Positions 1 to 5,436 of a stretch of DNA of 6,811 nt are shown in pieces; positions within the stretch are counted from its first letter, which is position 1, and each line of letters begins with the position of its first letter. A program made the translations under genes and the position numbers. The notes below the pieces were generated by a model. The model saw nothing but the letters and a program-made list of their open reading frames with translations. It made no database searches and was not told the origin of the DNA. Source of the stretch: Acidobacteriota bacterium (GTDB lineage: Bacteria > Acidobacteriota > Holophagae > Holophagales > Holophagaceae); NCBI GenBank assembly GCA_021778785.1, contig JAJYBX010000101.1:1-6811 (forward strand), given 5' to 3'.

Positions 1-331
1 GCACCCAGCGGGATTCGCTGTCCCGGAGGATGAAGGCGGCCTGGCCCGCATTGAGGGTGGCGTAGATGGTGACATCGGGGAGGCCCAGGATGGCGCAGGC
101 GAAGTCCGCGATGGCCCACTCCGGCCTGTTCTCGGACATGAAGGCCACCCGGTCGCCCATCCGCAGACCCCGGCGGTCCAGGGCCAGGGCCAGGCGCTCG
201 ACCTGGGCCTGCAGCTCCAGGTGGGAGATGGGCACGTAGGCGCCGTTCTGCTTCGAGGCCAGGGCATCGGGTCGGTTCCGTTCGATCGCCTGATAGAAAA
301 GCTGCGCGATGGTCTCGACGGGCTGGGCCAC
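1..331 (-). CDS. Long-chain acyl-CoA synthetase (AMP-forming), N-terminal part, truncated by window edge
   Basis: The visible 110 codons encode the N-terminal region of an AMP-forming fatty-acyl-CoA ligase of the FadD15 type. The family activates fatty acids with ATP and CoA in the cytoplasm or at the membrane. Recognisable stretches are the opening ETIAQLFYQAIERN (about residues 6-19), GLRMGDRVAFMSENRPEWA (55-73), a segment in which such enzymes scan D-x-A-x-x-x-x-G, and YATLNAGQAAFILRDSES (90-107), the usual 'Y-x-T-L-x-x-x-Q-x-x-x-I-L-x-D-S' motif. The AMP-binding P-loop and catalytic C-terminal domain lie outside the window. The start is a GTG at 331-329, chosen because GGAG (340-337) sits 5 nt upstream and the protein then begins where homologues do. 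It is divergent from xerC. Chain-length specificity cannot be read from this fragment. Confidence 0.9.
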   Translation of the reverse strand, partial: MAQPVETIAQLFYQAIERNRPDALASKQNGAYVPISHLELQAQVERLALALDRRGLRMGDRVAFMSENRPEWAIADFACAILGLPDVTIYATLNAGQAAFILRDSESRWV

Positions 332-336
332 AATGA

Positions 337-340
337 CTCC
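337..340 (-). promoter_or_regulatory. Ribosome binding site of the acyl-CoA synthetase
   Basis: On the minus strand GGAG is followed by the 5-nt spacer TCATT and then GTG. This fixes the non-ATG start at 331. On the plus strand the site is half of the 8-bp palindrome CTCCGGAG (337-344), which looks incidental. Confidence 0.6.
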
Positions 341-363
341 GGAGCTGCGGGGGATGTGACGGA

Positions 364-1284
364 ATGGTAGCAGGGAACGGCGGAGGACCCCTGGGCGACG
401 GCATCGCGGCCTTCCATCTGGAGCAGCGTGCCCGCGGCGTGTCGCCCCACACGGCACGCGCGCAGAACGGCGACCTGGAAAAACTCCTGAACCACGCAGT
501 GCGCTGCGGGTGGGACACCTGGGAGGTGAGCCCCCGCACCCTGCGCGGCTTCGCCCTGGAGCTGGGTGAACGCGGACTCGATCCTGCCAGCCAGGCGCGT
601 GCCCTTTCCACGGTGCGGACCTTCTTCAAGTGGCTGTGGGAGACCCGGCGCATCACCCGGAATCCCGCATCGGGCCTGAGGAATCCCAAACAGCCGAAGC
701 GGCTTCCGGCCTTCCTCACCGAGGGCGAGAGCCAGGCGCTCCTGGACCTTCCCCCGGCCGTGGACTTCCCCTCCGCCCGCCTCAGCTGCCTGCTGGAGCT
801 GCTCTACGCGTCGGGTCTCCGCGTGTCGGAGCTGGTCGGCCTGGACCTCCAGGATCTGCTGGCGGACCAGCGCACCCTCCGCGTGCTGGGCAAGGGGCGC
901 AAGGAACGGCTTGTCCCCTACCATGAGCGGGCCGGGGAGGTGCTGGCGGCCTACCTGGGCCACCGGGGCGCCTTCCTGGCCGGGAAGGCGCTGCCCCAGA
1001 GCCCGGCGCTCTTCCTCAATCAGCGGGGGGGGAGGCTCACGCCCACCAGCGTGCGGGCCCTCCTCCGCCAGGCGCTGGAGGCCGCCGCCGTGCGGGCGCG
1101 GGTGAGCCCCCACGCCCTGCGGCACAGCTTCGCGACCCATCTCCTCAACCGCGGGATGGACCTCCGCGCCATCCAGGAACTGCTGGGACATGCCAGCCTC
1201 AGCACCACCCAGCGGTACACGCACCTGGGTCTCGACGAGCTGGCCCGGACCTACGAGAAGGCCCACCCCCGCGCCAAGGGGTAG
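364..1284 (+). CDS. xerC: Tyrosine recombinase XerC
   Basis: A 306-residue site-specific recombinase. With XerD it resolves chromosome dimers at dif during cell division. Residues about 12-98 form the SAM-like core-binding domain, and about 113-295 form the catalytic domain. The full catalytic set is visible: R153 in [10 protein letters not shown]177 in LGKGRKER, H250 and R253 in [10 protein letters not shown]276 in [11 protein letters not shown], and the nucleophile Y285 in QRYTH. The C-terminal HPRAKG resembles the HPRAK ending of XerC more than the shorter HPRA end of XerD. The length is normal for a Xer protein. The ATG at 364 has a G-rich SD-like run (349-354) 9 nt upstream. The FAH-family gene follows 32 bp downstream on the same strand. 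A run of eight G (1025-1032) lies inside the catalytic domain. XerD, or a stand-alone XerH/XerA-like single recombinase, is the main alternative name. Confidence 0.93.
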   Translation: MVAGNGGGPLGDGIAAFHLEQRARGVSPHTARAQNGDLEKLLNHAVRCGWDTWEVSPRTLRGFALELGERGLDPASQARALSTVRTFFKWLWETRRITRNPASGLRNPKQPKRLPAFLTEGESQALLDLPPAVDFPSARLSCLLELLYASGLRVSELVGLDLQDLLADQRTLRVLGKGRKERLVPYHERAGEVLAAYLGHRGAFLAGKALPQSPALFLNQRGGRLTPTSVRALLRQALEAAAVRARVSPHALRHSFATHLLNRGMDLRAIQELLGHASLSTTQRYTHLGLDELARTYEKAHPRAKG

Positions 1285-1304
1285 AGTGGATGAGTCCATC
1301 CGTG

Positions 1305-1311
1305 AAGGGAG
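1305..1311 (+). promoter_or_regulatory. Ribosome binding site deciding the FAH-gene start
   Basis: AAGGGAG lies 5 nt before the ATG at 1317. An in-frame ATG at 1290 lies upstream of this motif and has no comparable site, so 1317 is the likely start. Confidence 0.75.
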
Positions 1312-1316
1312 CACCC

Positions 1317-2003
1317 ATGGAAACCGTCCCCCCGATCCCGGCCCCGGTCCTCGTCCCGGTGAAGGAGGGCGCCGGTCTCTTTCCGGTGCGGCGGATCTAC
1401 TGCGTCGGCCGCAACTATGCGGATCACGCCCTCGAAATGGGCGGGGATCCCCGCCGCGAACCGCCCTTCTTCTTCGGCAAGCCGCGGGACGCCGCGGTGC
1501 CGGGCGGGGGCACCCTCGACTATCCCCCCGCGACGTCGAACCTCCACCACGAGGTGGAGCTGGTGGTGGCCCTGAGGCTCGGCGGGAGCGCGATCCCGGT
1601 TGAATCCGCCCTCGACTGCGTGTTCGGCTACGCCGTGGGGATCGACCTGACCCGGCGGGACCTCCAGGCCCGTGCCAAGGAGAAGGGCCAGCCCTGGGAG
1701 ATGGCCAAGGGCTTCGACCAGTCCGCGCCCGTTTCCCCCATCGTGCCCGCCAGCCGATCCGGCCATCCGGGGGCCGGCGCCATCTGGCTCAGCGTGAACG
1801 GCGAGACGCGGCAGAAGGGGGACCTGTCCCAGATGATCTGGAGCGTGGCGGAGATCATCGCCCACCTCTCCACCTTCGTGGCCCTGGCGCCGGGGGACCT
1901 CATCTTCACCGGCACGCCGGCGGGTGTGGGCGTCCTGGTGAAGGGCGACCGCGTCCGTTGCGGCATCGACGGGCTCGGCGAGCTGGAGATCGCGTTGGCC
2001 TGA
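1317..2003 (+). CDS. Fumarylacetoacetate hydrolase (FAH) family protein, FAHD1/acylpyruvase type
   Basis: A 228-residue cytosolic metal-dependent C-C bond hydrolase or decarboxylase. Small members of this family cleave acylpyruvates, fumarylpyruvate or related 2,4-diketo acids, or decarboxylate oxaloacetate. Visible motifs: [17 protein letters not shown] (26-42, with the H37/E40 pair typical of FAHD1-like enzymes), [11 protein letters not shown] (49-59), the metal-ligand cluster HHEVEL with E79 and E81, a third ligand D110 in [22 protein letters not shown] (128-138), and the terminal-loop motif TGTPAGVG (198-205). The length matches single-domain FAHD1/YcgM-like proteins rather than two-domain FAH. 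It follows xerC by 32 bp and is probably co-transcribed, but no functional link to XerC is expected. The substrate cannot be told from sequence, and the neighbourhood contains no coherent aromatic-degradation operon. Confidence 0.88.
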   Translation: METVPPIPAPVLVPVKEGAGLFPVRRIYCVGRNYADHALEMGGDPRREPPFFFGKPRDAAVPGGGTLDYPPATSNLHHEVELVVALRLGGSAIPVESALDCVFGYAVGIDLTRRDLQARAKEKGQPWEMAKGFDQSAPVSPIVPASRSGHPGAGAIWLSVNGETRQKGDLSQMIWSVAEIIAHLSTFVALAPGDLIFTGTPAGVGVLVKGDRVRCGIDGLGELEIALA

Positions 2004-2018
2004 GCCGGCCTGGGCTCA
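2001..2018. terminator. Possible short bidirectional hairpin spanning both stop codons
   Basis: TGAGCC, a 6-nt loop (GGCCTG), then GGCTCA: a perfect 6-bp stem that uses the stop codons of both convergent genes as its outer arms. There is no T-tract on either side and the stem is short, so intrinsic termination is only a possibility. The outer 3 bp of symmetry are given for free by facing TGA stops. Confidence 0.25.
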
Positions 2019-2960
2019 GTTCCCGCTGCCGCTCTTGAACTGGGCGATGATGTCCTCGACGCTGTCCTTCCGGCTGTCGGCCTCGAGGCTGGTGTCGAAG
2101 ATGCGGTCCTGGGTGGCCACATGCCGATCGCCGAACCCCTGTTCGGCCAGGGCGCCGCTGTGGATGTTGAAGATGACGAGCAGACGGGTGAGGCCGGCCT
2201 GGAACTGCTTGAGGAGGAGCACCACCTTCTCGATCTTCTGGCGCGTGATGTCCTGGAACTGGAGGATGTTCAGGATCTCGAAGGCCTCGTCGCCCACCTG
2301 GAGGAGTTTGGTCTGGATCGGGGTGAGGTCCGGTGGGGGGGCGGCGGCCTCCATCTGGTGGGCGAACAGGAACTCGAGCACCTCCTGGGCCAGGGCGGTG
2401 CTGTCCTCCCCGGCGGAGGCGCGGTCGAGGAAGCCCGTGATGGCCTGGTGCAGGGACTCCTGGCTTTCCTGGTGCTTCTTCATCTGACCGTCGCAGGCGG
2501 CGAAGGCCTTAGAGGCGTCCTCCCCTGCGGCCATGAGGGAATCCAGGCGGTTCATGACGTTCTGGGTGGCCTCCTCCGTGTCGCTGGTGATGGCATCCAG
2601 CTGGGCGGCGAGTTCGGGCACCTGAGTGCTCTGGTGCTTCACGGAGGCGTCGAGCTGCTGCAGGTTCAGGAGGGTCTGGTTCAGGCTTGTCACAAGGGCG
2701 CCGAGCTCGCCCTTGGCCTCGATGTCGATCTTCTGGTACACCCGGCCGTTGGCCATGTCCTGGGCGGCCTGGGCCAGCCGGTGGATGCTGGCTTCCGCAT
2801 CCCCCTGGAGCTCCCTGCGGACCTCCTGGATCAGGTCCTGGATGCTGTCCAGCCGCCGGTCGAGCTGTTCCCGGCGCTCCTTGAACTCCTGGACCATGCC
2901 GTCCTGCGGGGAGACGCCCGCCGGGGCCTGGAGGGAGGCTTCTTCAGGAACTTCGGACAT
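2016..2960 (-). CDS. CheZ-like phosphatase family protein with internal HAMP-like segment
   Basis: A 314-residue, mostly helical, soluble protein with no signal peptide or membrane segment. Residues about 220-262 match the CheZ core: ILNILQFQDITRQKIEKVV, with D237 and Q241 in the places of E. coli CheZ D143 and the water-orienting Q147 that dephosphorylate CheY-P. The C-terminus VEDIIAQFKS (301-310) resembles the short CheY-binding tail of CheZ (VDDLL type). A Pro/Ala linker (205-213) precedes the core. Residues about 59-105, with NGRVYQKIDIEAKGELGALV and SLNQTLLNLQQL, look like the second half of a HAMP domain. The protein is longer than E. coli CheZ, which has 214 residues. It is the third gene of the pdxJ unit, 19 bp after the DUF4388 gene. 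The start at 2960 was chosen for the strong GGGAGGT (2970-2964), and an in-frame ATG at 3005 inside the previous gene has no such site. CheY phosphatase activity is inferred from the conserved pair. A scaffold without catalysis remains possible. Confidence 0.72.
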   Translation of the reverse strand: MSEVPEEASLQAPAGVSPQDGMVQEFKERREQLDRRLDSIQDLIQEVRRELQGDAEASIHRLAQAAQDMANGRVYQKIDIEAKGELGALVTSLNQTLLNLQQLDASVKHQSTQVPELAAQLDAITSDTEEATQNVMNRLDSLMAAGEDASKAFAACDGQMKKHQESQESLHQAITGFLDRASAGEDSTALAQEVLEFLFAHQMEAAAPPPDLTPIQTKLLQVGDEAFEILNILQFQDITRQKIEKVVLLLKQFQAGLTRLLVIFNIHSGALAEQGFGDRHVATQDRIFDTSLEADSRKDSVEDIIAQFKSGSGN

Positions 2961-2963
2961 GGG

Positions 2964-2970
2964 ACCTCCC
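2964..2970 (-). promoter_or_regulatory. Ribosome binding site of the CheZ-like gene
   Basis: On the minus strand GGGAGGT is followed by CCC and the ATG at 2960. It lies in the 19-bp gap after the DUF4388 stop and supports 2960 over the upstream ATG at 3005. Confidence 0.75.
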
Positions 2971-2979
2971 AGAATCGTC

Positions 2980-3798
2980 TCAGGGCGCGGGGCGCACCTT
3001 GACATGGCTCCCTTCGGCCAGGTTCCAGGACTGCATGAGTTCCCGCGGAACCGAGAGCAGATGCTCCGACAGGCCCGACACGAATTCGACCCGCTCCACG
3101 GCGGGTCCCTCGGGCCAGATCACGCGGAGGTTCTTCACCCCGTGGGCGTAGGGCCCCAGGGCCGTCCACCAGCCTTCCATGGCCTTGGGGAGCTCGAGAC
3201 GGTCCCCCTTCTTGAAGAGGCCGGTCTTCATGGCCACGACGGTCACGTGGGCGTCCGGCTCGAGTACGTCCAGCCGCCCGGCGTCCTTGAGGATGCCTGC
3301 GGCCTGGAGCACGGCCACGTCGTTCTGGCCGGAGGCCTTCATGACGTCCTGGAAGTCCCTGTAGCCGTCGAAGAAGGGCAGGATGCGCCGCTCCTCGGCG
3401 AAGATCTTGAGCCCCTCGGTGAGCCGGGCAAGGGGCAGGGTGGGCCAGGGCACGGCCGTGAGGCGCGGGAACAGCGTGTGGAGACGCTTGCGGCTGTCGC
3501 TGAGCCGGGCGGAGTCCATGAGCAGGTCGGGGACCGTGCGGCGGATGGTGGCGGGCACCTGCACCTGGGTGGACAGGAACTCGAACTGGCCCGAGACCCA
3601 TTCGAGGATCTCGAAGGCGGCCAATTCACCGCGCTGAGTCAGGGTCTCCGCGTGGATGACCTCGCCTTTGGAGAAATAAAGCACACCGCTTGCCTTGCCG
3701 GAACTGACCTGCAGCATGCCGGTCTTCCGGTTGACATGAAGGAGCTGGGCCACGTCCGTGAGGGAAATGCTCTCCAGGGTCCCCTTCAGATTGCTCAT
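2980..3798 (-). CDS. DUF4388 (PATAN-like) domain protein
   Basis: A 272-residue cytosolic protein. Residues 3-75 fit DUF4388, related to the PatA N-terminal (PATAN) domain found beside CheY-like receivers: LKGTLESISLTDVAQLLHVN (4-23), KTGMLQVSSG (25-34), GVLYFSKGEVIHAET (38-52), then GELAAFEILEWVSGQFEF (57-74). Residues about 135-178 (ERRILPFFDGYRDFQDV, then AAGILKDAGRLDV) resemble the helical or winged-helix-like module that often follows DUF4388. Residues about 185-272 match no family I can name with confidence. The extreme C-terminus, with VPRELMQSWNLAEGSHVKV, is reminiscent of AbrB/MraZ-type swapped-hairpin sequences. The start ATG overlaps the pdxJ stop in an ATGA (3798-3795), so translation is probably coupled, and no separate SD is evident. 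The gene pairs with the CheZ-like gene 19 bp downstream. This suggests a role in CheY-type signalling, motility or pilus control, but the actual function is unknown. Confidence 0.82.
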   Translation of the reverse strand: MSNLKGTLESISLTDVAQLLHVNRKTGMLQVSSGKASGVLYFSKGEVIHAETLTQRGELAAFEILEWVSGQFEFLSTQVQVPATIRRTVPDLLMDSARLSDSRKRLHTLFPRLTAVPWPTLPLARLTEGLKIFAEERRILPFFDGYRDFQDVMKASGQNDVAVLQAAGILKDAGRLDVLEPDAHVTVVAMKTGLFKKGDRLELPKAMEGWWTALGPYAHGVKNLRVIWPEGPAVERVEFVSGLSEHLLSVPRELMQSWNLAEGSHVKVRPAP

Positions 3799-4523
3799 GG
3801 GCGGGCCCGGGCGAGGGCGGCCCGCATCTCGGCCACGGCAGGCCCAAGGCCGATCAACACGGCGCGGCCGATGATGCTGTGGCCGATGTTGAGCTCCTCC
3901 ACCTCCTGGATGGCGGCCACCGGCTCCACGTTCTGGAGCGTGAGGCCGTGGCCCGCAAGGACCCGGAGCCCCAGGCGGCTGGCCATCCGCGCCGCGTCGC
4001 GCAGGCGGCCCAGCTCGAGGGACGGATCCGAGCCCATGGGCAGATCGCTGTAGAGGCCCGTGTTGAGTTCCACGGCATCGGCCTCCAGCTTGGCGGCCAT
4101 CTTGACCTGGTCCATCACGGGATCCAGGAAGAGGCTCGCCCGGATGCCGGCGCTGTGCAGCTCGCGGAGGATGGTGCGGAGCATGCCCTGGAGGAAGATG
4201 GCGTCCAGGCCGCCCTGGGTGGTGAGTTCCTCCCGGCTCTCGGGCACGAGGGTCACCCAGGCGGGTTTCATGGGGATGACCGCCGCCATGGCCTCAGGCG
4301 TGGCGGCGCACTCCACGTTCAGCGGGACCGCCAGGACCTCCTTCAGCACGCGGAGATCCCGTTCCTGGATATGCCTCCGGTCCCCCCGCAGGTGGACCGT
4401 GATGCCTTCCGCGCCCGCGCTCTGGGCCAGGAGGGCTGCCGCCACCGGCTCCGGCTCATGGCCGCCGCGGGCCTGGCGGAGGGTGGCCACGTGATCGATG
4501 TTGACGCCGAGCCTGAGGTCCAC
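3795..4523 (-). CDS. pdxJ: Pyridoxine 5'-phosphate synthase PdxJ
   Basis: A 242-residue TIM-barrel enzyme that condenses 1-deoxy-xylulose 5-phosphate with 3-amino-1-hydroxyacetone phosphate to give pyridoxine 5'-phosphate, the last ring-forming step of DXP-dependent vitamin B6 synthesis. Motifs run the whole length: LGVNIDHVATLRQARG (5-20), GITVHLRGDRRHI (40-52, catalytic H44), LNVECAAT (68-75, E71), LVPESREELTTQGG (92-105), VELNTGLYSD (151-160), LAGHGL (189-194, H192) and ELNIGHSIIGRAV (210-222). The three residues matching E. coli H45, E72 and H193 are present. VELNTG carries Asn where E. coli has His (IEIHTG). The start is GTG at 4523, with GGAG (4532-4529) 5 nt upstream. It heads a leftward unit: its stop overlaps the start of the DUF4388 gene by 4 bp. 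The length is normal. Confidence 0.96.
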   Translation of the reverse strand: MDLRLGVNIDHVATLRQARGGHEPEPVAAALLAQSAGAEGITVHLRGDRRHIQERDLRVLKEVLAVPLNVECAATPEAMAAVIPMKPAWVTLVPESREELTTQGGLDAIFLQGMLRTILRELHSAGIRASLFLDPVMDQVKMAAKLEADAVELNTGLYSDLPMGSDPSLELGRLRDAARMASRLGLRVLAGHGLTLQNVEPVAAIQEVEELNIGHSIIGRAVLIGLGPAVAEMRAALARARP

Positions 4524-4650
4524 GCGCGCTCCGGGTTTCCAGAAAGCTTAGCCTACTTAGACCTTTCCTCCTCAATCGCTTCGGCCGATCCGACGCGGAT
4601 CTTGAAGATGAGAGTTGAAACATATTTTTGGGCGTGCCAGATTTGGGGGC
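4524..4650. promoter_or_regulatory. Divergent intergenic region between pdxJ and the DODA-type dioxygenase
   Basis: These 127 bp should carry the promoters for the leftward pdxJ unit and for the rightward dioxygenase gene. The stretch 4601-4648 is the most AT-rich of the window and contains TTGAAA (4615-4620), followed 17 nt later by CAGATT (4638-4643), a poor -10 match. CATATT (4621-4626) is a better -10 but lacks a spaced -35. For pdxJ, TTGAGG lies upstream of TAAGCT on the minus strand with a 19-nt spacer, also weak. No promoter can be assigned confidently. GGAG before pdxJ (4529-4532) is its ribosome binding site. Confidence 0.5.
4587..4601. repeat. Perfect inverted repeat in divergent promoter region (operator candidate)
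   Basis: GATCCG, spacer ACG, CGGATC: 6-bp arms with a 3-bp centre, directly beside the AT-rich part of the pdxJ/dioxygenase intergenic region. It overlaps another small palindrome, TCGGCCGA (4581-4588). The position suits a dimeric repressor or activator site. In GC-rich DNA such short palindromes can occur by chance. Confidence 0.4.
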
Positions 4651-5436
4651 ATGGACGTCCTCCGGGCCCAGCCGCCCCTCTTCGCTGCCCACGGTTCCCC
4701 CATGCTCGCGCTCGAAGGTGGCGCCTGGGGAGCGCGGCTGACCGCGCTGGCCGCGGGTCTGCGGCTCATCCGGGGCGTGGTGGTGTGTTCCGCCCACTGG
4801 GAGACCCCCGAAGGCTTCCGCATCACCACCGGGGCGCGCCCGCGGACCCTCCACGACTTCGGGGGCTTCCCCGAAGAACTCTACGGATTGCAGTACCCGG
4901 CTCCCGGTGATCCGGCCCTGGCGGCGCGGGTGCAGGATCTCCTGGCGGGTGCGGGGGAGGCGGTCCGGCCCGATCCGGATCGCGGCCTGGACCATGGCGC
5001 CTGGGTGCCGCTCCGCTACCTCCTCCCTGAGGCCCAGGTGCCGGTGGTGCAGCTTTCCCTCCCCCGACCGCGGGATCCCCGGCGGCTCTGGACGGCCGGA
5101 CAGGCCCTGGCCCCCCTGCGCGAGGAGGGCATCCTGGTCCTCGGCAGCGGTGGACTCGTCCACAACCTCGGCCGCCTCGACTGGAGCGGCGCCTCGAACC
5201 CCCAACCCTGGGCGGAGGCCTTCGAGGGATGGCTCCTGGAACGACTCACCTCGGACCGTCCCGAGACGGCCATGGATTGGGCGGACGCACCCGGCGCCGC
5301 TGAGTCCGTTCCAAGCACCGAGCACCTGGATCCCCTTTGGCTGGCCCTGGGCGCCGGCAGGGGGGCGGCCGTCCAGACCGTGTTCAAAGGCTGGGAACTC
5401 GGCAGCCTGAGCCTGCGCTGCCTGGCCTTCGGCTGA
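4651..5436 (+). CDS. ygiD: LigB/DODA-family extradiol ring-cleavage dioxygenase (YgiD-like)
   Basis: A 261-residue cytosolic class III extradiol dioxygenase of the 4,5-DOPA dioxygenase (DODA/YgiD) subgroup. Motifs: PPLFAAHGSPMLALE (8-22, H14), GVVVCSAHWET (42-52, H49), TLHDFGGFPEELYGLQYPAPG (66-86), RGLDHGAWVPLRYL (111-124, H115), VVQLSL (132-137), LVLGSGGLVHNLGRL (162-176, H171) and STEHLDPLWLALGAG (222-236, H225). H14, H49 and H225 correspond to the metal ligands of E. coli YgiD, and H115 to its catalytic histidine. The length agrees with the family. The ATG at 4651 is preferred because homologues begin only about 8-14 residues before the HGSPM motif. It has a poor SD (GGGGG almost touching the ATG). 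An in-frame TTG at 4615 would add 12 residues (MKHIFGRARFGG). The natural bacterial substrate of this subgroup is unclear. The gene converges on the SpoIIE-type gene with no spacer. Confidence 0.88.
   Translation: MDVLRAQPPLFAAHGSPMLALEGGAWGARLTALAAGLRLIRGVVVCSAHWETPEGFRITTGARPRTLHDFGGFPEELYGLQYPAPGDPALAARVQDLLAGAGEAVRPDPDRGLDHGAWVPLRYLLPEAQVPVVQLSLPRPRDPRRLWTAGQALAPLREEGILVLGSGGLVHNLGRLDWSGASNPQPWAEAFEGWLLERLTSDRPETAMDWADAPGAAESVPSTEHLDPLWLALGAGRGAAVQTVFKGWELGSLSLRCLAFG

Noticed and set aside
332..363. Full divergent promoter region between the acyl-CoA synthetase gene and xerC
   Set aside because: 32 bp is too short to hold two complete promoters, and no -35/-10 pair is visible. The promoters probably lie within the neighbouring coding regions.
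364..1284. Mobile-element or phage integrase
   Set aside because: The length, the XerC-type C-terminus and the housekeeping context fit a chromosomal Xer recombinase. No att repeats, tRNA or phage genes are nearby, and I saw no dif-like site in the window.
1288..1301. Hairpin GGATG-AGTC-CATCC between xerC and the FAH gene
   Set aside because: It has only a 5-bp stem and no T-tract. It is too weak for a terminator, and it precedes a closely spaced same-strand gene.
2121..3002. A 293-codon plus-strand frame rich in Leu, Gly, Glu and Val
   Set aside because: It is an antisense shadow of the helical CheZ-like protein, and the composition mirrors its codons.
2626..4053. A 475-codon open frame on the plus strand across the CheZ-like, DUF4388 and pdxJ genes
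   Set aside because: It is antisense to three clearly real genes and its translation is low-complexity and matches no family. Long antisense frames are expected in GC-rich DNA.
4561..4574. AGGAGG-like polypurine tract on the minus strand upstream of pdxJ
   Set aside because: No start codon follows at a usable distance. The GTG at 4523 has its own GGAG, so the tract is treated as chance or leader sequence.
3879..4910. A 343-codon plus-strand frame running through pdxJ into the dioxygenase gene
   Set aside because: It is out of frame with the dioxygenase and antisense to pdxJ, with no recognisable motifs.
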